Positions 53,514 through 64,000 of a DNA stretch of 64,000 nucleotides are shown here, in pieces. A program made the translations under genes and the position numbers. The notes beneath the pieces were generated by a model. The model had not been told where the DNA came from. It made no database searches and was given only the letters and a program-made list of their open reading frames with translations. Source of the DNA: Sphingopyxis sp. H073. Lineage in GTDB: Bacteria > Pseudomonadota > Alphaproteobacteria > Sphingomonadales > Sphingomonadaceae. The stretch is taken from the NCBI RefSeq assembly GCF_001468395.1, contig NZ_LNSG01000002.1, positions 186,001-250,000 on the forward strand, given 5' to 3'. Position 1 is the first letter of the stretch. Every line of letters begins with the position of its first letter.

Positions 53514-53819
53514 TTACCAGCTCGACTTCACAACACCCGGGATCAGGCCCTTGTTGGCCAGATCGCGGAGCTGCACGCGGCACAGCCGGAATTTGCGGTA
53601 ATAAGCACGCGGACGGCCCGTCAGCTCGCACCGGTTGCGGATGCGAGTCGGGTTACCGTTGCGCGGAATTTCCGCCATCTTGAGGCGCGCGATCAGACGC
53701 TCGCCATCGTCGAGCGAGGTGTCGGCCGCAATCGCCTTCAGCTTCGCATAACGGCCGGCGTATTTCTTCACCAGCTTCTTGCGACGCTCATTCTTGTTCA
53801 CCGAACTCAGTTTCGCCAT
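53514..53819 (-). CDS. rpsN: 30S ribosomal protein S14
   Basis: A 101-residue S14 of the long, zinc-free type: [20 protein letters not shown] and [20 protein letters not shown] followed by [18 protein letters not shown]. It lacks the CxxC pairs of the zinc form. Located between rplE and rpsH. Confidence 0.97.
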   Translation of the reverse strand: MAKLSSVNKNERRKKLVKKYAGRYAKLKAIAADTSLDDGERLIARLKMAEIPRNGNPTRIRNRCELTGRPRAYYRKFRLCRVQLRDLANKGLIPGVVKSSW

Positions 53820-53871
53820 GACTTAAGTTCTCTTTCCTTCTTGAAAGAGCCTGCCTGGTCCCTTGCGGGAC

Positions 53872-54450
53872 TCAGGCGGCTTCCTTTTCCTGCGCTTCGA
53901 TCGGGAAGGGGAAGCCGAACAGCTTGAGCAGTTCGCGGGCCTCTTCGTCCGTGCGGGCGGTGGTGGTGACGATCACGTCCATGCCGCGCACCGTGTCGAT
54001 GCGGTCATAGTTGATCTCGGGGAAGATGATCTGCTCTTTCAGGCCCATGGCATAGTTGCCACGACCGTCGAAGCTCTTCGCCGACACGCCGCGGAAGTCG
54101 CGGATGCGCGGCATGGCGATCGTGATCAGGCGATCGAGGAATTCGTACATGCGTTCGCGGCGCAGGGTGACCTTGCAACCGATCGGCATGCCTTCGCGCA
54201 GCTTGAACTGGGCGATCGACTTCTTCGCGCGGGTCACGACGGGCTTCTGACCGGCGATGAGTTCCATCTCGGCAGCGGCCGCTTCGACCTTCTTCTTGTC
54301 CTGCGTGGCTTCGCCGACGCCCATGTTGAGCGTGATCTTTTCGATCTTCGGCACTTCCATCGCATTCTTGTAACCGAACTTCTCGGTCATCGCCTTGACG
54401 ATCTTGTCGTCATAGAGCTTGCGCATACGCGGGGTGTAAGCATCAGCCAT
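53872..54450 (-). CDS. rplE: 50S ribosomal protein L5
   Basis: A 192-residue 5S rRNA-binding protein: [40 protein letters not shown] and [20 protein letters not shown]. It overlaps the end of rplX by eight bases. It is slightly longer than E. coli L5, with an EAQEKEAA tail. Confidence 0.98.
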   Translation of the reverse strand: MADAYTPRMRKLYDDKIVKAMTEKFGYKNAMEVPKIEKITLNMGVGEATQDKKKVEAAAAEMELIAGQKPVVTRAKKSIAQFKLREGMPIGCKVTLRRERMYEFLDRLITIAMPRIRDFRGVSAKSFDGRGNYAMGLKEQIIFPEINYDRIDTVRGMDVIVTTTARTDEEARELLKLFGFPFPIEAQEKEAA

Positions 54451-54760
54451 TGATCGTCTCCCCGGACTTCACGGCCACGCGGACCTTCTTGCCGTCCTTG
54501 GTTTCAAAGCGGACGCGCGTCGGCTTGCCGGTCTTCGGATCGGCCAGCGCGACCTTGCTCGCGAAGAGCGGCGCTTCCTTGCGCTCGAGACCGCCCTGCG
54601 GGTTCTGCTGGGTCGGCTTGCGGTGGCGGGTGATGACGTTCACGCCCGCGACGACGACCTTGCCATCCTTCGGCAGCGCCTGCGTCACTTCGCCGGTCTT
54701 GCCCTTGTCCTTGCCGGACAGGACGACGACGGTGTCACCCTTCTTGATCTTGTTCGCCAT
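54443..54760 (-). CDS. rplX: 50S ribosomal protein L24
   Basis: A 105-residue assembly-initiator protein with the KOW motif [20 protein letters not shown], followed by [20 protein letters not shown]. It overlaps rplE by eight bases and follows rplN by two bases. Confidence 0.98.
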   Translation of the reverse strand: MANKIKKGDTVVVLSGKDKGKTGEVTQALPKDGKVVVAGVNVITRHRKPTQQNPQGGLERKEAPLFASKVALADPKTGKPTRVRFETKDGKKVRVAVKSGETING

Positions 54761-54762
54761 GG

Positions 54763-55131
54763 TCAGAGCACCTCCGGCGCCAGGCTGATGATCTTCATGT
54801 AGCCGCGGCCGCGCAGTTCGCGGACGACGGGGCCGAAGATACGCGTGCCGATGGGCTCTTCGTTCTTGTTGACGAGCACGGCGGCGTTGCTGTCGAAACG
54901 GATCACCGAGCCGTCGGCGCGGCGAACGTCCTTCGCGGTGCGGACGATGACGGCGCGATGCACGTCACCCTTCTTCACCTTGCCGCGCGGCTGGGCTTCC
55001 TTGATCGAGACGACGATCACGTCGCCCACGCCGGCAGTGCGACGCTTCGAGCCGCCCAGCACCTTGATGCACTGGACGCGCTTCGCACCGCTGTTGTCGG
55101 CGACTTCCAATTGTGACTGCATCTGAATCAT
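54763..55131 (-). CDS. rplN: 50S ribosomal protein L14
   Basis: A 122-residue ribosomal protein, standard length: [20 protein letters not shown], and the terminal [19 protein letters not shown]. In E. coli this is the first gene of the spc operon; here 64 bases separate it from rpsQ, enough for a promoter, though I see none clearly. Confidence 0.98.
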   Translation of the reverse strand: MIQMQSQLEVADNSGAKRVQCIKVLGGSKRRTAGVGDVIVVSIKEAQPRGKVKKGDVHRAVIVRTAKDVRRADGSVIRFDSNAAVLVNKNEEPIGTRIFGPVVRELRGRGYMKIISLAPEVL

Positions 55132-55195
55132 CGATGCATTTCCTTCTTCTCTGGCCTACCGGGCCATCCCGGCGGTTCCGTGAAACTCTTCGCGC

Positions 55196-55471
55196 TTACG
55201 CGTCGATCTCGTCGGCTTTCTTCGCCTTGGTCGAAACCTCGACCTTGTCGAGGACCTTCCAGGTCTTCAACTTCGAGATCGGACGCGTTTCCTCGATGCG
55301 GACGGTTTCGCCAGCCTTGAAGCTGTTGTCCTCATCGTGGGCGTGATACTTCTTCGAACGGCGGATGATCTTGCCGTAGAGCGGGTGCTTGACCTTACGC
55401 TCCACCTTCACCACGACGGTCTTGTCGCCCTTGTCGGACACCACCGTGCCGGTCAGAATGCGCTTCGGCAT
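55196..55471 (-). CDS. rpsQ: 30S ribosomal protein S17
   Basis: A 91-residue OB-fold ribosomal protein: [40 protein letters not shown] and [20 protein letters not shown]. Follows rpmC by 12 bases; last gene of the S10 operon in the E. coli sense. Confidence 0.98.
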   Translation of the reverse strand: MPKRILTGTVVSDKGDKTVVVKVERKVKHPLYGKIIRRSKKYHAHDEDNSFKAGETVRIEETRPISKLKTWKVLDKVEVSTKAKKADEIDA

Positions 55472-55483
55472 GGGTTGGTCTCC

Positions 55484-55687
55484 TTATTTCGCAGCCGAGC
55501 GCACGCGCCCGGTCTGTTCGGTCTTGATGCGCGCGATCGTGCGGCGCACTTCCTTGACCCGCGACGCCTTTTCCAGCTGGCCGGTGGCGGCCTGGAAACG
55601 GAGGTTGAACGCCTCGCGCTTCAGTTCGCCAAGCTGTTCGGCGAGCTGGTCGTCGGTCTTCTTGGTCAGATCTTCGGTCTTGGCCAT
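55484..55687 (-). CDS. rpmC: 50S ribosomal protein L29
   Basis: A 67-residue helical-hairpin protein at the tunnel exit, starting [20 protein letters not shown], with [20 protein letters not shown] as the conserved helix. The ATG at 55687 gives the usual length; longer in-frame versions overlap rplP. Confidence 0.97.
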   Translation of the reverse strand: MAKTEDLTKKTDDQLAEQLGELKREAFNLRFQAATGQLEKASRVKEVRRTIARIKTEQTGRVRSAAK

Positions 55688-55692
55688 GGCCC

Positions 55693-56124
55693 TCAACCCT
55701 CCAGATGCGAGGTGTCGCCGAGGCGGGCAACGACCTTCGTCTTGATCGGCAGCTTCATCGCCGCGCGTTCGAACGCCAGCGCGGCCACGGGGCCGGGAAC
55801 GCCGTCGAGTTCGAACAGGATGCGGCCGGGCTTGACGCGGGCGGCCCAATATTCGGGCGAACCCTTGCCCTTACCCATACGGACTTCGGCGGGCTTCGAC
55901 GACACGGGGACGTCGGGGAACACGCGGATCCACAGGCGCCCCTGACGCTTGATCGCACGGCTGATCGCACGGCGAGCCGCTTCGATCTGGCGCGCGGTGA
56001 TGCGCTCGGGTTCCATCGCCTTCAGGCCATAGGAGCCGAAGTTCAGGTCGGTGCCGCCCTTGGCGAGACCGTGGATGCGGCCCTTGAACGCCTTGCGGAA
56101 CTTGGTTTTTTTCGGTTGCAGCAT
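55693..56124 (-). CDS. rplP: 50S ribosomal protein L16
   Basis: A 143-residue ribosomal protein near the peptidyl-transferase centre: [40 protein letters not shown], and [20 protein letters not shown] with the conserved loop. Between rpsC and rpmC. Confidence 0.98.
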   Translation of the reverse strand: MLQPKKTKFRKAFKGRIHGLAKGGTDLNFGSYGLKAMEPERITARQIEAARRAISRAIKRQGRLWIRVFPDVPVSSKPAEVRMGKGKGSPEYWAARVKPGRILFELDGVPGPVAALAFERAAMKLPIKTKVVARLGDTSHLEG

Positions 56125-56135
56125 GTCAGCGTTCC

Positions 56136-56843
56136 TTAGCGGCGATCATCGCGAGCCGGACGGACACCGGTCGTCTGCGCGTCGAGCATCAGACGGTCGG
56201 TCGCCATCGGGTCGTGACCCAGGATCTCGCCCTTGAAGATCCACACCTTGATGCCGCAAACGCCATAAGCGGTGTGCGCTTCGGCCTCGGCATAGTCGAC
56301 GTTGGCGCGGAGCGTGTGCAGCGGCACACGGCCCTCGCGATACCATTCGGTGCGCGCGATTTCCGCGCCGCCCAGACGGCCGGCGCAGTTGATGCGGATG
56401 CCCTCGGCGCCCAGACGCATCGCCGACTGCACCGCGCGCTTCATGGCGCGGCGGAAGGCGACACGGCGTTCGAGCTGGTCGGCAATGCCCTGTGCGACGA
56501 GCTTGGCGTCGACTTCGGGCTTGCGGATCTCGACAATGTTCAGCGACACGTCGCTGCCCGTCATCTCACCGAGCTGCTTGCGCAGCTTTTCGATGTCGGC
56601 GCCCTTCTTGCCGATGATGACGCCCGGACGGGCGGCATAGATCGACACGCGGCACAGCTTTGCCGGACGCTCGATCACGACCTTCGAGATCGCGGCCTGC
56701 GGCAGGTGCTTGAACACGAACTTGCGGATCTTCAGATCCTCGACAAGCATACGGCCATAGTCCTGGCCTTCGGCGAACCAGCGGCTGTCCCAGGTGCGGT
56801 TGACCTGCAGGCGCAGGCCGATCGGATTGCTCTTCTGGCCCAT
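56136..56843 (-). CDS. rpsC: 30S ribosomal protein S3
   Basis: A 235-residue ribosomal protein with an N-terminal KH domain ([20 protein letters not shown]) and the S3 C-terminal domain ([20 protein letters not shown]). It begins one base after rplV, with the usual start [20 protein letters not shown]. Confidence 0.98.
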   Translation of the reverse strand: MGQKSNPIGLRLQVNRTWDSRWFAEGQDYGRMLVEDLKIRKFVFKHLPQAAISKVVIERPAKLCRVSIYAARPGVIIGKKGADIEKLRKQLGEMTGSDVSLNIVEIRKPEVDAKLVAQGIADQLERRVAFRRAMKRAVQSAMRLGAEGIRINCAGRLGGAEIARTEWYREGRVPLHTLRANVDYAEAEAHTAYGVCGIKVWIFKGEILGHDPMATDRLMLDAQTTGVRPARDDRR

Positions 56844-56844
56844 C

Positions 56845-57225
56845 TTACGCCTCTTCTTCCTGTTCGCGGACGACGATGCGGATGCGGCTGAAGGGCTTGA
56901 CGATCCGGGTCGACTTGCCGCGGCCGCGAGCGTGCCAGCGCTTCATCGAGATCGACTTGCCCACGCTCGCTTCCTTGACGACCAGCGCGTCAACGTCGAG
57001 GTTGTGGTTGTTTTCCGCGTTGGCGACGGCGCTGGCAAGAACCTTGCGCACGTCGACGGCCATCGCCTTCTTCGAGAAAGCGAGGACGTTCATCGCGTCT
57101 TCGACCTTGCGGCCGCGGATCAGCGCCGCGACGAGGTTCAGCTTCTGCGCCGAACCGCGAATCTGCGTGCCCACGGACAATGCCTCATTATCCGCAACGC
57201 GGCGGGGGGACTTTTCCTTGCCCAT
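56845..57225 (-). CDS. rplV: 50S ribosomal protein L22
   Basis: A 126-residue tunnel-lining protein: [40 protein letters not shown], and the loop [20 protein letters not shown]. Its ATG shares one base with the rpsS stop. Confidence 0.98.
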   Translation of the reverse strand: MGKEKSPRRVADNEALSVGTQIRGSAQKLNLVAALIRGRKVEDAMNVLAFSKKAMAVDVRKVLASAVANAENNHNLDVDALVVKEASVGKSISMKRWHARGRGKSTRIVKPFSRIRIVVREQEEEA

Positions 57226-57500
57226 TAGCGTTTGCCCTTCTTGTCGGCCGCGTGACCGGGGAAGAAGCGCGTCGGCGCAAATTCACCCAGCTTCATGCCG
57301 ACCATGTCTTCGTTCACCGACACCGGCACGAACTTGCGGCCGTTGTAGACGTTGAAGGTCAGCCCGACGAACTGCGGCAGGATGGTGGAGCGACGCGACC
57401 AGGTCTTGATCGGGGCAGAGCTGCCACCGTCCTGAGCCGCTTCGGCTTTCTTGAGGAGATGAAGGTCGACGAACGGACCCTTCCAGACCGAGCGAGCCAT
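57225..57500 (-). CDS. rpsS: 30S ribosomal protein S19
   Basis: A 91-residue ribosomal protein: [40 protein letters not shown], and [20 protein letters not shown] at the end. Three bases after rplB. Confidence 0.98.
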   Translation of the reverse strand: MARSVWKGPFVDLHLLKKAEAAQDGGSSAPIKTWSRRSTILPQFVGLTFNVYNGRKFVPVSVNEDMVGMKLGEFAPTRFFPGHAADKKGKR

Positions 57501-57503
57501 GGC

Positions 57504-58340
57504 TTACCTCTTCTTCTTCGCGTGACGCGACCGGATGATCATCTTGTCGGTCGACTTGTTGTGACGGGTACGAGCGCCCTTGGTCGGCTTGCCCCACGGG
57601 GTAACCGGATGACGGCCACCCGAGGTCCGGCCTTCACCACCACCGTGCGGGTGGTCGACCGGGTTCTTTGCGACGCCGCGAGTCAGCGGACGCTTGCCGA
57701 GCCAGCGGCCACGGCCGGCCTTGCCCAGGTTGGTGTTCTGGTTGTCGGGGTTCGACACCGCGCCGACCGTGCCCATGCACTCGCCGCGGATATAACGCTG
57801 TTCGCCCGAACCGAGACGCACGATGACGAGACCGCGGTCACGACCGACGACCTGCGCATAGGTGCCGGCCGAACGGGCGATCTGGCCGCCCTTGCCCGGC
57901 TTCATCTCGATGTTGTGGATGATCGTGCCGACCGGCATCTGCGACAATTCCATCGCGTTGCCCGGCTTCACGTCGGTCTTCTTGCCCGCGACGATGGTGT
58001 CGCCGACGCCCAGGCGCTGCGGCGCGAGGATGTAGGCTTGCGTTCCGTCTTCATACTTCACGAGCGCGATGAACGCCGTGCGGTTCGGGTCATATTCCAG
58101 ACGCTCGACGGTGGCCGGCATGTCCCACTTGCGACGCTTGAAGTCGATGAAGCGGTACTTCTGCTTGTGGCCGCCGGCGATACCGCGCGAGGTCACATGA
58201 CCCTTGTTGTTGCGGCCACCGGTCTTGCGCTTGCCTTCGGTCAGCGCCTTGACGGGCTTGCCCTTCCACAGCGACGACTTGTCGACGAGGATCAGGCCGC
58301 GCTGCGCGGGGCTGGTCGGATTATAATGTTTGAGTGCCAT
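57504..58340 (-). CDS. rplB: 50S ribosomal protein L2
   Basis: A 278-residue ribosomal protein essential for subunit joining and peptidyl transfer. [20 protein letters not shown] is the start, and [20 protein letters not shown] carries the conserved His needed for activity. Length is normal. Confidence 0.98.
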   Translation of the reverse strand: MALKHYNPTSPAQRGLILVDKSSLWKGKPVKALTEGKRKTGGRNNKGHVTSRGIAGGHKQKYRFIDFKRRKWDMPATVERLEYDPNRTAFIALVKYEDGTQAYILAPQRLGVGDTIVAGKKTDVKPGNAMELSQMPVGTIIHNIEMKPGKGGQIARSAGTYAQVVGRDRGLVIVRLGSGEQRYIRGECMGTVGAVSNPDNQNTNLGKAGRGRWLGKRPLTRGVAKNPVDHPHGGGEGRTSGGRHPVTPWGKPTKGARTRHNKSTDKMIIRSRHAKKKR

Positions 58341-58363
58341 TTTCTTGTCCCTTCCCGAGCCGC

Positions 58364-58672
58364 TCAGACGCCCGTGGTGACGTCGATCGACTGGCCTTCG
58401 GCCAGGCGAACGATCGCCTTCTTCACGTCGCTGCGGGTGTAGGGCTTGCCCTTCCAGCGCTTGGTCTTGCCCTTGGTGACGAGCGTGTTGACGCTCAGCA
58501 CCTTGACATCGAACAGCGCCTCGACGGCGGCCTTGATCGCGGGCTTGGTCGCGTCGTCCGCGACCTTGAACACCACGGCGTTGTTTTCGCCGAGCAGCGT
58601 CGACTTCTCGGTGATCACCGGAGCGAGGATCACGTCATAGTGACGCGCGTCGATGGTCTTTGCCTTAGCCAT
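58364..58672 (-). CDS. rplW: 50S ribosomal protein L23
   Basis: A 102-residue ribosomal protein at the tunnel exit, docking site for trigger factor and [23 protein letters not shown] and [20 protein letters not shown]. It overlaps the end of rplD by eight bases. Confidence 0.98.
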   Translation of the reverse strand: MAKAKTIDARHYDVILAPVITEKSTLLGENNAVVFKVADDATKPAIKAAVEALFDVKVLSVNTLVTKGKTKRWKGKPYTRSDVKKAIVRLAEGQSIDVTTGV

Positions 58673-59291
58673 TGCAGCGGGCCTCCAGCTTTTCGACCGC
58701 CGCGCGGGTCAGGACCAGCGTGTCGGCACGGATGATGTCATAGACGTTGGCGCCGATGGCCGGCAGCGAATCGATGCCGATCAGGTTGGCCGACGCCATC
58801 GCGAAGCTTTCGTGGACCGCATCGCCGTCGATGAAGAGGGCGCGGTTGCCGAGTTCGAGCTTGCCGAGCTTGCCGGCGAGCGCCTTGGTCTTCGCGTCCT
58901 TGAGCTCGAGCGTGTCGATGACGACGAGCTTCCCGCCCTTCGCCTTGTCGCTCAAAGCCATCTTCAGGCCGAGGGTGCGGATCTTCTTGTTCAGCGAGTG
59001 GCCGAAGGTGCGGGCACGCGGGCCGTGCGCCTTGCCGCCGCCGATGAAGATCGGCGCCTTGCGGTCGCCGTGGCGAGCCGTACCGCCGCCCTTCTGGCGA
59101 CCGAACTTCTTGCCGGTGCGGGCGACGTCGCTGCGCTCGCGGGCGGCGCGGGCGGGGCCGCGGCGCTTCTCGAGCTGCCACGCGACGACGCGGTGCAGAA
59201 TGTCGGCACGCGCGTCGACGCCGAAGACGTCGTCGTTAAGGTCGATGTCGGCGCCAGCCTTGCCATCGAGGGTCTGTACCTTGACCTTCAT
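58665..59291 (-). CDS. rplD: 50S ribosomal protein L4
   Basis: A 208-residue ribosomal protein: [20 protein letters not shown], the loop [20 protein letters not shown] and [20 protein letters not shown]. In E. coli L4 represses the S10 operon; a similar role here is untested. Two bases after rplC. Confidence 0.98.
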   Translation of the reverse strand: MKVKVQTLDGKAGADIDLNDDVFGVDARADILHRVVAWQLEKRRGPARAARERSDVARTGKKFGRQKGGGTARHGDRKAPIFIGGGKAHGPRARTFGHSLNKKIRTLGLKMALSDKAKGGKLVVIDTLELKDAKTKALAGKLGKLELGNRALFIDGDAVHESFAMASANLIGIDSLPAIGANVYDIIRADTLVLTRAAVEKLEARCNG

Positions 59292-59293
59292 GA

Positions 59294-60067
59294 TCAGGAC
59301 TCCTGTGCGCCGTCGGTGGCCGCGGTGTCGACGACGGTTTCTTCGACCGGCGTTTCGACCGGCGCGTCAGCCGGGGCTTCGTTGGTGTTGGCCGCGCTCT
59401 TGATGCCCGCCGGATAGGGGGCCTCGGGGTGACGCGGCAGCTTCACCGCATCGCGGACGAGCAGCCAGCCGCCCTTCGAGCCAGGGACCGAGCCCTTGAC
59501 GAAGAGAAGGCCGCGCTCGGCGTCGGTGCGGACGATTTCGAGATTCTGCTGGGTGCGATTGCGGGCACCCATATGGCCGGCCATCTTCTTGTTCTTGAAG
59601 ACGCGGCCCGGATCCTGACGGTTACCGGTCGAACCATGCGCACGGTGGCTGATCGAAACACCGTGGGTCGCGCGCATACCGCCGAAACCCCAACGCTTCA
59701 TCGCACCGGCAAAGCCCTTACCCTGGGTCACGCCCTGGATATCGACGATCTGGCCGGCGACGAAATGGTCGGCCGACAGTTCGGCGCCGACGTCGAGCGT
59801 CGCGTCTTCGGCGACGCGGAATTCGACGAGCTTCGCCTTGGGCTCGACTTCGGCCTTGCCATAGGCGCCACGCTGCGGCTTGGCGACATTCTTCGCCTTG
59901 GCCGAGCCGGCACCCAGTTGAACGGCCACATAGCCGTCGCGTTCTTTATCGCGCACGGAGACGACCTGACAGCCTTCGAGGCTCAGGACGGTGACGGGCA
60001 CGTGGCGGCCGTCGTCCTGAAACAGGCGGGTCATCCCCATTTTCTTCGCGATCACGCCAGTACGCAT
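59294..60067 (-). CDS. rplC: 50S ribosomal protein L3 with acidic C-terminal tail
   Basis: A 257-residue L3. The conserved body runs from [20 protein letters not shown] through [20 protein letters not shown], and [20 protein letters not shown] lies near the peptidyl-transferase centre. After the usual end ([15 protein letters not shown]) there is an extra tail of about 40 residues rich in Ala, Glu, Thr and Val. The ATG at 60067 has AGGAGT upstream; in-frame codons beyond it are rejected. Confidence 0.96.
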   Translation of the reverse strand: MRTGVIAKKMGMTRLFQDDGRHVPVTVLSLEGCQVVSVRDKERDGYVAVQLGAGSAKAKNVAKPQRGAYGKAEVEPKAKLVEFRVAEDATLDVGAELSADHFVAGQIVDIQGVTQGKGFAGAMKRWGFGGMRATHGVSISHRAHGSTGNRQDPGRVFKNKKMAGHMGARNRTQQNLEIVRTDAERGLLFVKGSVPGSKGGWLLVRDAVKLPRHPEAPYPAGIKSAANTNEAPADAPVETPVEETVVDTAATDGAQES

Positions 60068-60347
60068 GATCCATACTCCTAAACAGAGGCCGGGCGGACC
60101 ATTCCGCACGGCTTGCGGGACCCACCGAGGCAAGCCCCGGCAGAACCCTCCCAGCCCGAAATTTCGATGCATCGCCCCGTCCGGGCTGAGATGCCACCGT
60201 CCCGAAGGACCAGTGACGAGACGGGGGACGCAGCCCGGTCGTAAATGCTCTCCGAAGAGAGCGACCGGCGGTATCCACCCTATCGTGATGCAGGCGGCGA
60301 ACCGTCCTGCCGATAGAGACCCCCGCTTTCGCGGGGGCGGCGTTGGC
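60068..60347 (-). promoter_or_regulatory. structured non-coding spacer between rpsJ and rplC
   Basis: 280 bases without a supported gene, transcribed within the operon. On the minus strand there are several hairpins: CCCCCGC-GAAA-GCGGGGG (about 60317-60334), CGGTCGCTCTC-TTCG-GAGAG with a distal partner (about 60237-60270), and GGTCC-TTCG-GGAC enclosed by GGGCTG...CAGCCC (about 60187-60237). The density of UUCG/GNRA-capped stems suggests a folded mRNA leader for rplC rather than random spacer. Function is inference. Confidence 0.45.
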
Positions 60348-60659
60348 TTAGGCCAACTTAATCTCGACGTTCACGCCCGCGGCGAGGTCGAGCTTCATCA
60401 GCGCATCGACCGTCTGCGGGGTGGGCTGCACGATGTCGAGCAGCCGCTTGTGGGTACGCACCTCGAACTGCTCGCGCGACTTCTTGTCGACATGCGGACC
60501 GCGGTTCACGGTGAATTTCTCGATGCGCGTCGGCAGCGGGATCGGACCGCGAATGAGAGCGCCCGTGCGACGTGCCGTGTCGGCAATGTCGGTGGTGGCC
60601 TGATCGAGCACGCGGTGATCAAAGGCCTTCAGGCGAATGCGAATATTCTGCGTTTCCAT
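60348..60659 (-). CDS. rpsJ: 30S ribosomal protein S10
   Basis: A 103-residue ribosomal protein, also the NusE antitermination factor. [40 protein letters not shown] and [20 protein letters not shown] are the standard segments. First gene of the S10 group, 145 bases after tuf. Confidence 0.98.
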   Translation of the reverse strand: METQNIRIRLKAFDHRVLDQATTDIADTARRTGALIRGPIPLPTRIEKFTVNRGPHVDKKSREQFEVRTHKRLLDIVQPTPQTVDALMKLDLAAGVNVEIKLA

Positions 60660-60760
60660 GACTGTTCCAGTCGAATCCCGTCTGACGATGCGAAAGAGCG
60701 AAATGGCCTGTTCCGACCCCCAAAGGAGGCCGGAGAGGCCATCGAAAATCTTTTAGCTAC

Positions 60761-60793
60761 GAGCCGCGCGAATCAGTCCGAATCGCGCGGCTC
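60761..60793 (-). terminator. hairpin in the tuf-rpsJ spacer
   Basis: GAGCCGCGCGA and TCGCGCGGCTC form a perfect 11-bp stem with an 11-base loop, about 12 bases after the tuf stop. There is no clear T-run (GTAGCTAAAAG follows on the minus strand), so partial termination or mRNA-end stabilisation is more likely than full termination. Confidence 0.5.
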
Positions 60794-60804
60794 GCGGCCC
60801 TATA

Positions 60805-61998
<1,194 letters not shown>

Positions 61999-62074
61999 GA
62001 TTTAAGAACCTTCTTCTTAGGTGTTTCCGTTGATCAGTCGTGGACGAGCCTGCTGAATCAGGCGCCGCCCTTAG

Positions 62075-62117
62075 AGGGTCTTGCCGCGCGGCGCAAGTCC
62101 GCGCGGCCCAGGACCCT
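62075..62117 (-). terminator. extended hairpin in the fusA-tuf spacer
   Basis: A perfect 9-bp stem GCCGCGCGG (62083-62091) with CCGCGCGGC (62099-62107) around a 7-base loop is extended by AGGGTC/GACCCT outer pairs. It lies 13 bases after the fusA stop on the minus strand, with no T-run. It may attenuate transcription or mark an RNA-processing site so that tuf is expressed independently of fusA. Confidence 0.5.
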
Positions 62118-62129
62118 TACTGGGACCCG

Positions 62130-64000
62130 TCAGGCCATCTTGGCCTTCACTTCTTCAGCCACGTTCGTCGGCACTTCCTCATAATGCGAGAATTGCATCG
62201 AGTATTGTGCGCGACCCTGGGTGAACGAGCGCAGCTGGTTCACGTAGCCGAACATATTGGCAAGCGGCACGATGGCTTCAACCACCTGCGCGTTGCCGCG
62301 GCTGTCGGTGCCCTGGATCTGGCCACGACGGCTGTTGAGGTCGCCGATGACGTCGCCCATGAACTCCTCGGGAGTCACGACTTCGACCTTCATCACCGGC
62401 TCGAGCAGCTTGATGCCGGCCTTCGCCGCCACTTCGCGCATCGCCGCACGGCCCGCGATTTCGAACGCCAGCGCCGACGAGTCGACATCATGGTACGCGC
62501 CGTCGGTCAGACGGATTTCGAAGTCGATGATCGGGAAGCCGATCATGTGGCCGTTTTCGGCGCTCTCGCGCATGCCCTTTTCGACCGACGGGATATATTC
62601 GCGCGGAATGTTGCCGCCCTTGATCTCGTCGATGAAGGTGATGCCCGAGCCGCGTTCGCCGGGCGCGACGCTGACCTTGACGCGGCCGAACTGGCCCGAG
62701 CCGCCCGACTGCTTCTTGTGGGTGTAGTCGACGTCGACCGGCTTCGCGAGCGATTCGCGGTACGCCACCTGCGGCGCACCGACGTTCGCCTCGACCTTGA
62801 ACTCGCGCTTCATGCGATCGACGAGAATGTCGAGGTGAAGCTCGCCCATGCCCTTGATGATCGTCTGACCCGATTCATGGTCGGTCGACACGCGGAACGA
62901 GGGATCCTCGGCAGCCAGGCGGTTGAGCGCGATGCCCATCTTTTCCTGGTCGGCCTTGGTCTTCGGTTCCACCGACAGCTCAATGACCGGCTCGGGGAAT
63001 TCCATCCGCTCGAGGATGATCGGCGCGTTGGCGGCGCAGAGCGTGTCCCCGGTCGTGGTTTCCTTGAGGCCGGCGAGCGCGACGATGTCGCCCGCATAGG
63101 CTTCCTCGATGTCCTCGCGCGAATTGGCGTGCATCAGGAGCATACGGCCGATCTTTTCCTTCTTGTCCTTGACCGAGTTCAGATAGCTGCCCTTGGTCAG
63201 GGTGCCCGAGTAGATACGGGCGAAGGTGAGCGAACCGACGAACGGGTCGTTCATGATCTTGAACGCGAGCATCGACAGCGGCGCCGTGTCCGACGTCGCG
63301 CGCGAGTCGGGTTCGTTCGTGTCGGGGTTGACGCCCTGAACGTCGGGGATGTCGAGCGGCGACGGCAGATAGTCGACGACCGCGTCGAGCAGCGTCTGGA
63401 CGCCCTTGTTCTTGAACGCCGAACCGCAGAGAACCGGAACGAACGCCTGGCCGAGCGTTCCCTTGCGGATAAGCGCCTTCAGGGTCGCGACGTCGGGCAG
63501 CGTGCCTTCGAGATAGGCTTCCATCGCATCGTCGTCCTGTTCGACGGCGAGTTCGACGAGCTTTTCGCGATATTCGGCAGCCTTGTCGACAAGGTCGGCC
63601 GGAATTTCTTCATAGAAGAATTCGGCGCCCAGGCTCTCGTCCTTCCAGATGATCGCGCGCTCGTTGACGAGGTCGACGAGGCCCTTGAAGTCGCCTTCCG
63701 CGCCAATGGGCAGATAGAGGACGGCCGGGACCGCGCCGAGACGATCGATGATCGTCTGGACGCAATAATAGAAGTTCGCGCCGGTGCGATCGAGCTTGTT
63801 GATGAAGCACATCCGCGGAACCTTGTACTTGTCCGCTTGGCGCCACACGGTTTCCGACTGCGGCTCGACGCCGGCAACGCCGTCGAACGCCGCGACCGCG
63901 CCGTCGAGGACGCGCAAGCTGCGCTCGACCTCGATGGTGAAGTCGACGTGGCCGGGGGTGTCGATGATGTTCAGGCGATGTTCGGGGCCTTTACCCTCAT
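62130..64000 (-). CDS. fusA: elongation factor G, 5' end beyond the window
   Basis: The last 623 codons of the translocation GTPase. The visible frame begins inside the G domain at [20 protein letters not shown], which is G3, and continues with [14 protein letters not shown] (G4 region). Domain II has [19 protein letters not shown], domain IV has [20 protein letters not shown] and domain [21 protein letters not shown]. The C-terminus is complete. The first 70-odd codons, including the P-loop, and probably rpsG and rpsL, lie past 64000. Confidence 0.97.
   Translation of the reverse strand, partial: EGKGPEHRLNIIDTPGHVDFTIEVERSLRVLDGAVAAFDGVAGVEPQSETVWRQADKYKVPRMCFINKLDRTGANFYYCVQTIIDRLGAVPAVLYLPIGAEGDFKGLVDLVNERAIIWKDESLGAEFFYEEIPADLVDKAAEYREKLVELAVEQDDDAMEAYLEGTLPDVATLKALIRKGTLGQAFVPVLCGSAFKNKGVQTLLDAVVDYLPSPLDIPDVQGVNPDTNEPDSRATSDTAPLSMLAFKIMNDPFVGSLTFARIYSGTLTKGSYLNSVKDKKEKIGRMLLMHANSREDIEEAYAGDIVALAGLKETTTGDTLCAANAPIILERMEFPEPVIELSVEPKTKADQEKMGIALNRLAAEDPSFRVSTDHESGQTIIKGMGELHLDILVDRMKREFKVEANVGAPQVAYRESLAKPVDVDYTHKKQSGGSGQFGRVKVSVAPGERGSGITFIDEIKGGNIPREYIPSVEKGMRESAENGHMIGFPIIDFEIRLTDGAYHDVDSSALAFEIAGRAAMREVAAKAGIKLLEPVMKVEVVTPEEFMGDVIGDLNSRRGQIQGTDSRGNAQVVEAIVPLANMFGYVNQLRSFTQGRAQYSMQFSHYEEVPTNVAEEVKAKMA

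Overview
The window looks like a GC-rich alphaproteobacterial chromosome, most likely order Sphingomonadales and probably Sphingopyxis or a close relative. This rests on gene content: MipZ, a DivK-type regulator beside a DUF3572 gene, MmcB, a CBP3-type cytochrome bc1 chaperone, COQ9, a DUF482 acyltransferase, Cys-free L33 and L36, and an S9 oligopeptidase of sphingomonad type. It also rests on the dense GC-rich intergenic palindromes. I saw no tRNA, rRNA, CRISPR array, insertion sequence or prophage. The region is core chromosome, densely packed and with many start/stop overlaps.

Layout. 0-1.3 kb: end of ribB/ribBA, ribH and an overlapping membrane protein. 1.3-4.1 kb: ene-reductase, DMT exporter, COQ9. 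4.1-6.3 kb: feoAB ferrous iron uptake behind a Fur-like site. 6.3-9.5 kb: ssb, mmcB, ribE-ribD and a small membrane protein. 9.6-9.75 kb: an orphan promoter plus intrinsic terminator that looks like a small RNA gene. 9.8-14.4 kb: thioesterase, aminopeptidase P and oligopeptidase B, the last with a signal-peptide ORF lying out of frame upstream. 14.5-18.9 kb: HAD hydrolase, rpmJ, rpoN, lptB, mipZ. 18.9-24.8 kb: panC, Sel1 protein, DUF482 acyltransferase, RidA, HAD, DUF3572, divK, rpmG, and a TonB-like gene behind a Zur-like palindrome. 24.9-31.7 kb: gltX, nadE, prs, cyclase-fold hydrolase, VOC protein, hisN, rpmI-rplT. 32-36.5 kb: AraC-type regulator, pheS-pheT. 36.5-45.6 kb: esterase, glnD, mutS, maeB. 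45.7-48.1 kb: bamE, bc1 chaperone, DUF177, SRPBCC protein.

48.2-64.0 kb is one long minus-strand translation cluster. In transcription order it runs fusA (5' end outside the window), tuf, rpsJ, rplC-D-W-B, rpsS, rplV, rpsC, rplP, rpmC, rpsQ, rplN-X-E, rpsN, rpsH, rplF-R, rpsE, rpmD, a DUF1737 gene, rplO, secY, adk. The alpha-operon genes rpsM-rpsK-rpoA-rplQ, which commonly follow, are absent; a palindromic repeat and unrelated genes lie there instead.

The most useful leads are regulatory and structural rather than a new enzyme system. They are the candidate sRNA at about 9.7 kb, the Zur-like operator at the TonB gene, the Fur-like site on an apparently leaderless feoA, the folded spacer between rpsJ and rplC, the DUF1737 gene inside the spc operon, the RGG-rich N-terminus of S5, and several families of palindromic intergenic elements. 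I did not find a convincing previously undescribed multi-gene system.
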